64,000 nucleotides of DNA from Gammaproteobacteria bacterium (lineage in GTDB: Bacteria; Pseudomonadota; Gammaproteobacteria; Magnimaribacterales; AG-339-G14), in the NCBI GenBank assembly GCA_003331625.1, contig QOPF01000004.1:1-64000 (forward strand), given 5' to 3'. Both the position numbers and the translations under genes were made by a program. Below are positions 20,158 to 29,600 of the stretch, in pieces. The notes beneath the pieces are model-generated. The model did not search any database. It worked only from the letters and a program-made list of their open reading frames with translations, and had not been told where the DNA came from. Positions within the stretch are counted from its first letter, which is position 1. Each line of letters begins with the position of its first letter.

Positions 20158-21678
20158 TTACTTTGCTTCTTTAACTTTTTCCAGCCAGTCTTCGTAGCTC
20201 AAAAAAGGTTTTATTTTTCCAGGATTAATTTCGTTTAGTTCATCAAAAGTTTTTCCCAGGCCGCAGGAATGTTCTGCATCTTTGATATCAGGATAAAGTT
20301 TTACTGCTAATTTATAAGAACTGAAACTCATCCAGAAAAAATGAGAGTTTTTTGAAAAATCTTCAATATTAGCTTTTGCTTTTAATTCATATGTGGCAAT
20401 TAAATTTTTACCATCTTGACGTGATTTTAAATGCGAAACCAAGAACCATTGAAGTTTGGAATTGATGCTCTCAGGAAGAGATTGTTTTTCTCCTAAATTA
20501 TCTGAGCTACCATTGACCCATATTCCTTTTTTTGCAAGCTTAAACCAATTTACTACTCCACTTGTCCAAACTATATTTGAAGAATCAATACTTATTTCGT
20601 CAGTGATTGTGCTTGCTCTAGATATATAAAGCCCAGAATTACGAATTTTATTCAAGTTATTAACTCCCTCTTTGAGAGGCTCTCTATCGAAGAGATTAAA
20701 GTTTTTTTTAGTTTTTGGATAAAAATTGTTTACTGGTGCGGTCAATGTATTTAGATTTTTTTTATGAGGTAGAAAATACCTGTGGTTAATCTCATCTCCA
20801 TCTGGCGTCAGCCCCTTTTTTGTTATTACTTTGCCCAGATTTATATTTTCTACACTTATTCCAATTTTTTGATGGCAGCCTCCACCATATTTTTTTAAAC
20901 TTTCCCGTTCAAAATTTACATTTTTAAAGGTATCTAAATCATTGATTTTATTGATAATTTTTTTTACCTTAGAGTTTTTTGAATTTACCTCTATCGCTAA
21001 AGCTCCTTGTCCTGGCGCACAGGGATTTTTAGAACTTGGAATCACCATCCAATTTAATCCGTTAATATTTTTCTTAAATTTTTTGAGCTCTGTGAATGAA
21101 TTTTCGTCTGCACCTAATAGTCTATCTAGAGCAGCTTTAGCAATTACCAAACCATCTAAATTTGAATCTAGTAATTTTTGTAACCTAGTTAAAATATTTC
21201 CTCTTATGTCTTCAAAATCAATCGAAGATATCTCACAAGGTAATGCTTTTAGAAGAAACTTATTTAGATTTTCTTTCCTTCTTGGTGATGAGGTAAAAAT
21301 TTTTATATTTTTTTTATTCAATGAGGTTGGTTTGAAAACCAAAACATCTCTTAAATCCGCTCTCGGAATGGTGGCAATTATTTCAGTTCCTGATTCGAGT
21401 TCCACAGGCAAGTCTTTCCAAGAATGCACTGCAATGTCAGCTTTTCCCGATAAAAGTGTTTCCCTTATATCAGAAGTAAATACTCCCATTTCAGGCATTT
21501 TATGCAGTGGAGTTGTTAAATCTATATCGCCAGTAGTTTCTTTGGTTAAAAAATTTATTTCAATATCGGGAAAATTTTCTTTAATTGCTTCAGCTACTTC
21601 AAAGGATTGAAGTTGAGCTAAAACACTTTTTCTCGACACAATAGTTAAAGTTTTCATATAACTAGTTATTATAAACAA
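20158..21678 (-). CDS. hemC: Hydroxymethylbilane synthase with C-terminal uroporphyrinogen-III synthase-like domain
   Basis: N-term RKSVLAQLQSFEVAEAI, AVHSWKDLPVEL, GGGCHQKIGISV; 506 aa versus ~310 typical; C-term SCGLGKTFDEL...KPFLSYEDWLEKV resembles HemD C-terminus. Real start may be the internal Met (MKTLTIVSRKSV). Confidence 0.88.
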   Translation of the reverse strand: MFIITSYMKTLTIVSRKSVLAQLQSFEVAEAIKENFPDIEINFLTKETTGDIDLTTPLHKMPEMGVFTSDIRETLLSGKADIAVHSWKDLPVELESGTEIIATIPRADLRDVLVFKPTSLNKKNIKIFTSSPRRKENLNKFLLKALPCEISSIDFEDIRGNILTRLQKLLDSNLDGLVIAKAALDRLLGADENSFTELKKFKKNINGLNWMVIPSSKNPCAPGQGALAIEVNSKNSKVKKIINKINDLDTFKNVNFERESLKKYGGGCHQKIGISVENINLGKVITKKGLTPDGDEINHRYFLPHKKNLNTLTAPVNNFYPKTKKNFNLFDREPLKEGVNNLNKIRNSGLYISRASTITDEISIDSSNIVWTSGVVNWFKLAKKGIWVNGSSDNLGEKQSLPESINSKLQWFLVSHLKSRQDGKNLIATYELKAKANIEDFSKNSHFFWMSFSSYKLAVKLYPDIKDAEHSCGLGKTFDELNEINPGKIKPFLSYEDWLEKVKEAK

Positions 21679-21740
21679 TTACATTATTATAATCTTCTGA
21701 AGATTTCATATTTAATTTGTAAGTTTTTGAGTCTATAGTA

Positions 21741-23021
21741 ATGTTCAAAAGCTATTCTTCAAGAGATGAAATGAATTATAAAAAATATTTTTCCGACGAA
21801 CTAACCTCTCTCAAATCTCAAGGTCTCTATCGGAAATTTAGAGAAATCAATAGAGACAAAAAACATTTTCCAAAAGCAACTGAAAGATTTGAAGGAAAAG
21901 AACGGGCTGTTGAAGTTTGGTGTAGTAATGACTATTTAAATCTAAGTCAGCACCCAGAAGTCATAGCCGAATCAATTGAAGTTGTTAAAGAACTGGGTAC
22001 AGGATCAGGTGGAACTAGAAATATTTCTGGAACATCTTCGTATCATGCAGATCTAGAACGCGAACTTGCTGATCTTCACCATAAAGAGGCAAGTCTTATA
22101 TTCCCTTCCGCTTACACAGCAAACCAGTCTACTTTATGGACACTTTGTAAAAAACTGGAGGGCATAGAAGTCTTTTCCGATGAGTTAAATCACGCCTCAA
22201 TGATTCAAGGTATAAAAAACGCTGACGTGCCTTGTCATATTTTTCGACATAATGATGTCAACCATCTTAGGGAACTATTAAATAATTCTAATGCAAGCGT
22301 TCCAAAATTAATTGTTCTTGAGTCTTTGTATTCAATGGAAGGATTAAGGTCGCCACTCAAGCAGATTGTTTCATTGGCTAAAGAATTTAATGCTTTAACT
22401 TATTTGGATGAAGTTCATTCTGTTGGTCTTTATGGATATGAAGGCAGAGGAATTGCCGAAGAACAAGGAATCAGTGATGATATAGATATTATAAACGGAA
22501 CTCTTTCAAAAGCTTTTGGCCAAATGGGGGGTTACATAGCCGCAAGCTCAGATATTATTGATTTCGTTAGAAGCTTTGCTCCTGGTTTTATTTTTACCTC
22601 TTCTGCTAATCCAAGTATTGCAGCTGCCTCTATCAAAGCCATTGAAATTTCCAAGAAATCAGAAAATCTCAGAGAAGATATTAGAAAGAATTCTGATTTA
22701 ATTAGAGCTGGTCTTAAAAACTACAGTATTCCTCATTTAGACAACGATAGTCATATAATTCCAATTCACCTGGAAGATCCAAAGCTCTGTAAAAAAGCTG
22801 CTAATCTCCTCATTGAAGAACATGGAATTTATATCCAACCGGTTTTCTTCCCTACTGTTCCTAAAGGAGATGAAAGATTCAGAGTTACTATTACTCCTAA
22901 GCATCAGGCTTCAGATATTGATAGATTCCTTGCGTCCTTAAATGATGTGTGGAATAAATTGAAGTTAAGACGTGAGGATTTTTCTGCCCAAGAAAAAGCT
23001 CAAGTCTCTAAAATTTATTAG
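21741..23021 (+). CDS. hemA: 5-aminolevulinate synthase (ALAS, C4 pathway)
   Basis: VWCSNDYLNLSQHPEVI, GTGSGGTRNISGTSSYHADLE, LDEVHSVGLYG, NGTLSKAFGQMGGYIA, FTSSANPSIAAAS; start may be 21771 (MNYKKYF), matching usual ALAS N-terminus. Confidence 0.92.
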   Translation: MFKSYSSRDEMNYKKYFSDELTSLKSQGLYRKFREINRDKKHFPKATERFEGKERAVEVWCSNDYLNLSQHPEVIAESIEVVKELGTGSGGTRNISGTSSYHADLERELADLHHKEASLIFPSAYTANQSTLWTLCKKLEGIEVFSDELNHASMIQGIKNADVPCHIFRHNDVNHLRELLNNSNASVPKLIVLESLYSMEGLRSPLKQIVSLAKEFNALTYLDEVHSVGLYGYEGRGIAEEQGISDDIDIINGTLSKAFGQMGGYIAASSDIIDFVRSFAPGFIFTSSANPSIAAASIKAIEISKKSENLREDIRKNSDLIRAGLKNYSIPHLDNDSHIIPIHLEDPKLCKKAANLLIEEHGIYIQPVFFPTVPKGDERFRVTITPKHQASDIDRFLASLNDVWNKLKLRREDFSAQEKAQVSKIY

Positions 23022-23035
23022 TTTTTAAAAAGCGA

Positions 23036-23065
23036 AATCCCGCTGTAAAGCGGGATTCCTTTCTC
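23036..23065 (+). terminator. Rho-independent terminator after hemA
   Basis: AATCCCGC-tgtaaa-GCGGGATT followed by CCTTTCTCT. Confidence 0.75.
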
Positions 23066-23089
23066 TCCAAAAAAACTTTTACCTGAGCA

Positions 23090-23251
23090 CTAGGGGGAGA
23101 TCTTTTTGAGTTTAGCCATGAGATGAAATGAAAAGGCTGCTCTAAAAATCTTTATGCTCCAAATATTACGTTTTATCTTTTGAAGAAAGAGTAATTCGTT
23201 CATCTCAATAAAGCCGTCCTTAACTTTTTTTAATTTGAATGCACTACTCAA
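23090..23251 (-). CDS. Putative small basic protein downstream of siderophore receptor (TTG start)
   Basis: Open frame LSSAFKLKKVKDGFIEMNELLFLQKIKRNIWSIKIFRAAFSFHLMAKLKKISP* (53 aa) preceded by AGGAGAGAA; not in ORF track. Confidence 0.35.
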   Translation of the reverse strand: MSSAFKLKKVKDGFIEMNELLFLQKIKRNIWSIKIFRAAFSFHLMAKLKKISP

Positions 23252-23269
23252 TTCTCTCCTAAAATTTAC

Positions 23270-25396
23270 TTAGAACCTCTTACTGTAAGAAACTCTTACA
23301 TTTTGAGATTCTCCTACTGAAACCTGATGATTTGAGTGAGAGTGAGGGTAGTAAGTAGTATCACTTAAATTCTCAATATTAATTCTCACTACATCGTTTT
23401 CAGTCGGGGTAATGGTCATAGCCATATCAAGCCTTGTGTAATCAGGCAATACAGGGCCGGTTTCTGAACCTACAAAAGATTCGTCTTGATAAGTTGCACC
23501 TAAGCTAATTGCAAACATGTCACTAGCTTGATGTGTGTACCATAAAGAATAGGTTAGTTCAGGAATTTCTCTTGCAGCTCCTACTCCTTTAGATGCAGTT
23601 GCATCTACTGAAGCTAAACCAAATCTGATGGCATTGTTATCGTTGACTTGACCGTTAAGAGTTAATTCGAAACCATCTATTTCTAGACCAATTTCTGAAG
23701 TTACTTCACCAGTTCCATTATCGTAAGCAGTTGCTTTGGTCTGTTCACCCATAAAATAAGCTACTGCAAGCGAGAGGCCTGAGTCCATGTCATATTTGAA
23801 ACCTAATTCAGTATTTTCAAACACATCAGGATTAAATTTATCACTATCTCCCGAAAAAGTTTTGTACTGCTCGCCCGAACGAGGTTGAAACGCCTCACTG
23901 TAGCTTAAATATAAAGACATGTTTTCTTGAGGCTTGAAAATCAATCCAAAACGCGGGGAGAAAAGTGAATCTTTTTTCGTTACGCTAGGATTAGTTCCAT
24001 TTTCAGCTCCTCTACCTAAAGCATCAGTAGTTTTGCCATACTGTTTGATGGTAGTTTCTACTTCGTCATAACGACCACCTAGGATCATTTTCCATTGGTC
24101 AGCTAAGTCTATATTTCCTTGAAGATATACAGAAGTAACTTCGATATCAGTATCAGATTTATTGTTCAAATCAGATATATAATCAACATAAGTTACTTGG
24201 TCTTGAGTGACGTCTGCGTCTGTCAACCCACCTGTTTCAAGCGTTCGTCTGTTTGTAAGATTTCCATTTGCTACATTAAAATTCATACCTCTAACAGGCA
24301 TAAAGATTTCATTATCGTCTCTTGTAGAAGAAAAATAGGTGTTGTAACGGTAGTTATTATTTTCTGTATCAACCATTTCAAAACCTACAGCTAATGTTCC
24401 TCGATCAAACTCATTTATGTTGCTTAAAGAGATGACTAAGCTTTCACGCATAGTTACATCACGGTATCCGTCCATCTTAGCTCCCATAGATGCTGTGTAG
24501 TCAGAAACATACAAGTTTTGATAAAGTTTTCTAAAGTCATTTGCAGTAACACTTAAATTAAGTTTTCCAGTATCGGAATAGTTATGATTAAGCGAACCTT
24601 TGAGAATATTTGCTTCAAGAGTAGTTTTGTTTAAGTCTTTTGTTCCAAAAACGATGTCTTTCATAGCCTCTATTGGACGCATGGTTCCACCTGATACATC
24701 ATCAGTTGGAATACCTCTATCAACAAACCTTTCGTGATCAGCGTATTCATAGGATAAATCTATAGTTGTTGCTGAGTTAACTTGAAATTTCATAGTTGGA
24801 TTAACGCCTACTCTATCGCCATCAAACATATCTCTGTGATTGGCAAGTGAATCAACATGAACATTTAAACGAAAAGCAACGTTATCGCTTACTATCATAT
24901 TTCCGTCAATAGCAAAGTCTCCGCCACCAAAAGAATCAACACCGGTGTCAAAAGAGCTGAAAGTTTCACCAATTTGAGCAGTTTTAGATACTCTGTTGAT
25001 TAAACCACCAGTTCCACCTCGACCGAATAAAAGCGCATCACCACCTTTAAGAATTTCAACTTGCTCAACGTTGTAAAGAGATCTGTAGTATTGAACATCA
25101 TCTCTTACGCCATCTTGGTAGAAGTCTGCAGTTGATCTAACGCCTCTAAAGACAACAGCATCTCTGTGGCCTTCGCCTTGAGAAGTATTAACTCCTGGAG
25201 TGTAACGAATAAGATCGCCAATTTGTCTGAAACCTTGAAGTTTGATGTCTTCATCAGTAATTACAGACACTGACTGTGGCACATCCAAAATAGGTACAGG
25301 GGGTTTAAGTGAATTAACTTGATCTTTGTAAAGAACTTTCCCCTTTACTTCAAGTTGCTCGTCTTGAGCGAAAATTGCTGAAGTAGAAACTACCAT
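23270..25396 (-). CDS. TonB-dependent siderophore receptor (start annotation probably too short)
   Basis: DVPQSVSVITDEDIKLQGFRQIGDLIRYTPGVNTSQGEGHRDAVVFRGVRS, QVEILKGGDALLFGRGGTGGLINRVSK, C-terminal VRVSYSKRF; Fur-like site upstream. Confidence 0.93.
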   Translation of the reverse strand: MVVSTSAIFAQDEQLEVKGKVLYKDQVNSLKPPVPILDVPQSVSVITDEDIKLQGFRQIGDLIRYTPGVNTSQGEGHRDAVVFRGVRSTADFYQDGVRDDVQYYRSLYNVEQVEILKGGDALLFGRGGTGGLINRVSKTAQIGETFSSFDTGVDSFGGGDFAIDGNMIVSDNVAFRLNVHVDSLANHRDMFDGDRVGVNPTMKFQVNSATTIDLSYEYADHERFVDRGIPTDDVSGGTMRPIEAMKDIVFGTKDLNKTTLEANILKGSLNHNYSDTGKLNLSVTANDFRKLYQNLYVSDYTASMGAKMDGYRDVTMRESLVISLSNINEFDRGTLAVGFEMVDTENNNYRYNTYFSSTRDDNEIFMPVRGMNFNVANGNLTNRRTLETGGLTDADVTQDQVTYVDYISDLNNKSDTDIEVTSVYLQGNIDLADQWKMILGGRYDEVETTIKQYGKTTDALGRGAENGTNPSVTKKDSLFSPRFGLIFKPQENMSLYLSYSEAFQPRSGEQYKTFSGDSDKFNPDVFENTELGFKYDMDSGLSLAVAYFMGEQTKATAYDNGTGEVTSEIGLEIDGFELTLNGQVNDNNAIRFGLASVDATASKGVGAAREIPELTYSLWYTHQASDMFAISLGATYQDESFVGSETGPVLPDYTRLDMAMTITPTENDVVRINIENLSDTTYYPHSHSNHQVSVGESQNVRVSYSKRF

Positions 25397-25459
25397 GGCA
25401 ATTATATAAATAAATTTTTTTATAACGAAAATATCTCCTTAATACAAATTAGTGTCTAA

Positions 25460-25490
25460 ATGATAATGATAATGATAATGATTATCATTT
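25460..25490. promoter_or_regulatory. Fur box(es) upstream of siderophore receptor
   Basis: aTGATAATGATAATGATAATGATTATCATtt: overlapping NATWAT hexamers/GATAATGATAATCATTATC-like. Confidence 0.85.
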
Positions 25491-25498
25491 TAAATAGA

Positions 25499-25517
25499 AA
25501 TGAGAATTATTCTCAAT
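25499..25517. promoter_or_regulatory. Second Fur-box-like palindrome between receptor and FTR1 genes
   Basis: AATGAGAATTATTCTCAAT palindrome. Confidence 0.65.
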
Positions 25518-25543
25518 AAAGGAATTAGCTTATCCCTTTTCTA

Positions 25544-26437
25544 TCAATTACCGTAGGATCTTCGCCAAAAAGAAAGGCCGATTAATAGAGAAATTATCCA
25601 AGCAAAGAGTTCTACATAATTTGGATTGCTGTTATATCCAAAAAAACCTTTTAAAAAAGCTCCTACCCTACCGCTATCATGAAAAAGGTGAGTAAAGTTT
25701 TCCTTGCCTTTGATGTTGTAAGAATAAAGATATGCGAAATCATCATCATTAAGTTCTTTTTTTGGTTCTAAAATATTCCAAGATCGAGAAATATCTTCTT
25801 TACTTTCTAGTCCAACTATTTGAAGGTTATTTGATTTAACCAGATAACTTTCAACCTCATGAGTTCCGTAAGCAATCATTCCTGAAGCTAAAAAAACTAA
25901 GAGCAAGGTTGTTACTTTAAAAAAAGATCTGATATTGAATCTTTTGCCTTGAATGACGAATATATAAATAAGAATCAATGCTGCTGTTATGCCTGAAAAG
26001 AAACCTAAATATGAAAAACTGTTAGTCATTGAAAAGCTAGCAATCAAAAATACTACTGTTTCAAAGCCTTCTCTAATAATAGAGAAAAAAACTAAAAAGA
26101 ATATTCCCCAAGATGAGCTCATAGCAATTACTGACTTTTCTTCTAATTGTTTTCTATCGCTAACATGCTTAGAAAGCCAAAAAATTACATACCAAATAAA
26201 ACCTGCCGTTATGAACATAAAAATACCTTCAAACAGAGCTTTTAAAGAATTGTTTCCCAGCGCATTTTGAGCTGTAACTATTAAATAAGCTACTAAAATA
26301 CTGGCAATAATTGAAGCTATGACAGCCTGCCATAATTTTTTTGTTGAGGCACCATTACTAGTTAAAAATAAGTAAATAATTCCAACTATCAAAGCTGCTT
26401 CTAAAGTCTCTCTAAATAAGATAATGAATTCATTCAT
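25544..26437 (-). CDS. FTR1/EfeU-family iron permease
   Basis: Multiple TM; REXXE motifs FRETLEAALIVGIIY and IREGFETVVFL. Confidence 0.9.
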   Translation of the reverse strand: MNEFIILFRETLEAALIVGIIYLFLTSNGASTKKLWQAVIASIIASILVAYLIVTAQNALGNNSLKALFEGIFMFITAGFIWYVIFWLSKHVSDRKQLEEKSVIAMSSSWGIFFLVFFSIIREGFETVVFLIASFSMTNSFSYLGFFSGITAALILIYIFVIQGKRFNIRSFFKVTTLLLVFLASGMIAYGTHEVESYLVKSNNLQIVGLESKEDISRSWNILEPKKELNDDDFAYLYSYNIKGKENFTHLFHDSGRVGAFLKGFFGYNSNPNYVELFAWIISLLIGLSFWRRSYGN

Positions 26438-26464
26438 GAAATTTTCATATGGGTTTTAGATGCA

Positions 26465-26483
26465 AATGATAACGATTCTCATT
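26465..26483. promoter_or_regulatory. Fur box upstream of FTR1 permease gene
   Basis: AATGATAACGATTCTCATT, 19-bp Fur-box-like, ~28 bp upstream of the start codon. Confidence 0.7.
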
Positions 26484-26604
26484 ATAAATACAAGCAAATT
26501 ATCTATGATTTTGATTTAAGATTTTTTTTCTCAATCACTCGACTTATAACAGAATTTTAGGGTACTATTCGTTTACATATTAAATATCTCAAGGGGGGAT
26601 AAAA

Positions 26605-29600
26605 ATGTTTAAAAAAGTATTGCTTACGGGAGCCCTGCTCTCGTTTTTTTCGAGTTTGAGTTTTGCTCAAGACGAACAAGTAACAGTGATAGGTTCTTTG
26701 ATAAAAGGTACGCCTATTGATACTGGCTCTCCAATATCTACTTTTAGTGCCGAAGAAATTGGTGCTCAAGGTAACTTAAATATTGTGGAGTTGATAAAAA
26801 TGGTTCCAGGAAGTTCAGGAATGGACGGAGAAGCTAACCAATTTGGTTCAAACGCAGCCGAAGGAATAGCTAACGTGAATTTACGTGGTCTTGGAACTAA
26901 CAGAACTTTAGTTTTAGTTAATGGCAGAAGACAGGTTACTGTTCCTATTGCTACTGGAGCTGGAAGATCGGTTAATTTACACGATCTACCAATGGCTGCC
27001 TTAAGCAGAATAGAGATCCTTAAAGAGGGTGCTGCAGCTACTTATGGTTCTGATGCCATAGCTGGAGTGGTTAACTTTATTACTGATTCAACTTTCGAAG
27101 GTTTGAGAGTAAACGTTGCTGGAAAAGGTATTGCGAATACTGAACAAGACGGCAATGAGTTCTCTATTACATACGGAACTGCTTTAGACGATGGAACTAA
27201 CTTCTTGTTATCTCTTGGTTCGCAGAAAAAAGGAGAATTACGTGCAGCGAATACTGATTACGTTAGAAGAAGCTTTACAGAAAATGGTGTTGGAGGTTGG
27301 TCGTCTTTCGGTAACCCCGGTACTTTTGTCTTCAAACTAGATGATGGTAATGCTGCTACAGCAGCTCCAACTGCATACCTCGGAGATCCAGGTTGTAATG
27401 CAGCCGGTGGTTATGCTCAAATGCTTTCTGCAGATGGCAAAATAGATCATAAAGATGCTCAAGGAAACGTAACGAGTGAAACGAATACAAACGGTTATCA
27501 TACTTTGTGTCGTTACCAATACGCATACTTTGATAACGTTCAAGAAGAACAAACGAATTCTCAACTATGGATGGAATTTAATGGAGATGTAAATGGTGAG
27601 CACGATTTTCACGTTGAATTTTCTTACGGAAAAACAAATGTTCCAAACTATGCAACTTCTCCTTCTTATCCTCCAAACAATCCTACTGCAACGGTTGTTC
27701 CTAATTCTCACCCTGCATTACAGGCTTTGTATTTACAACATCCAAATTTTGCGAACACATTAAAAGGTACTGCATTTGGTGGAACTGGAACTGACCAAAG
27801 AGCAGCACATGCTATGTTTGCAAGACCCTTTGCAGTTGCAGGAAATCCTAACGGAAATACTAATGGAGCTGAAATTGAGTTCAGAAAGTATGACGTTGTA
27901 AGATTTGGTTTTGATTTTGAAGGTTCTTTAACCGATGGGATTGACTACCGTACAGGATTGACTTATTCGCAAAGCGAAGGAGACTATACTTTTTCAGATA
28001 CTCAGCAAAATAAATACAATGCTTCCCTTTGGGGTTTCGGTGGGCCAAATTGTCCTTACGAAATGACTGCACTAAGCGCAACGGGTGTGCCAACTATGAC
28101 GCATACTGATGGAGTAACTGGTAATGCAAATTTAGCTGCCGCTCGTCCAACAGGCTGTAGCTATCTGAACATTTTCTCTAATTCAGTTCAACACGGTAAT
28201 CAGGCTTATCATGCCCAAGCAAATCCATTTACTGGAGATGCGCAGATTGGTTCTACTCTTAAAGACAGAGTCGGCGTAAATCCTAATTACCAAGCAGCGC
28301 ATGCAAATAGCCCAGAATTTCTAAGATGGTTAGTAGATAGAGGTCAAATCGAAGCTAAATCTTCTTTGATGACTGTAGATTTTACTATGCAAGGTTCGAT
28401 GGGAGCTCTTGCCGGTGGAGATGCTGCTTGGGCTTTTGGTTATGAAAGAAGAGAGTACAACCTTGAGCAATCGCTACCTGCAATTGCCGGAACTTCGCTT
28501 TCACCAACTCATGACATTTTCGATGGAGATAAGCACCCTTGTTTACTACCTAAAGATAATAGAGATGCTGCCGCAAGAGCAACCTGTTTAGCTACTAATC
28601 CTGCAGGTTTGTTTATGTTCTTAGCACCTAACTATGGAAGAGATCAAAGCCAAGAAGTAGATTCACTCTTTGCAGAATTCGCACTTCCAATTCTAGATAA
28701 CTTTGACATGCAATTGGCATTGAGATACGAAGATTACGGCAACGTTGATTCGGTCGATCCTAAAGTTGTAATGCGTTGGACGCCAATTGATGCTCTTACT
28801 TTTAGATTTACAGGACAAACTACCTTTAGAGCTCCTAACCCAGATGAAATTTGGGATAAAAGATCTACATCGCTTGCCTATGTTGCTCAAACAGGAGCAT
28901 TTAAAGCAATTGATGCAGTAGGTAATGCTGCGCTTGATCCTGAAGAAGCAACTACCTTTAATTTCGGTGTCATTACCGACTTTGGTACTGACAATTGGAC
29001 GGCAACAGTAGATTATTATAAATTTGAATTTGATAATCCGATTATCACAGAGTCATATGCGCAAATAGCTGCAGCTTATGCTGCTGGAAAAGGTGCAAGC
29101 CCAACAGCTGCTCAAACTGCCGCTTTTGATGCCATTAAAGGTCAAGTTAGAGGTGGTCCTAATTACGTAACTGATGGTACTTTTGCTGCTTCTGAAATTG
29201 CAAGAATAACAACTCAATATGTTAACGGTCCTAAAACCGAAACGGACGGTGTTGACTTATTTGTCAAATGGGAAGACGACTATGCTGAAGGAACATTATC
29301 AGCTGGTATGGAAGCTGCGTATGTTATTGATTACAGTGTAGCTGCTTATTCTAAAGGCGGTGCACAAATAGCAGGTGCTTATGAATGTGCCGGTTACTTC
29401 AACATCAACAACACATGTAGATCTATGCCTGACCTTAAGTCAAAAGCATTTGTGAACTATGTAACTGATCAACATAATTTTTATGGAGCTATAAATCATA
29501 TTTCATCTTATGAGGATAGGCGTTCAAGTGTTGAGATAACACCTCACACGACAGTGGATGCTACCTATACTTATAGTTGGGATGATGAGTTTAGTATGTC

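Noticed and set aside
25440-25520. Short tandem TGATAA repeats considered as a CRISPR-like or microsatellite element
   Set aside because: Better explained as overlapping Fur boxes in an iron-gene promoter
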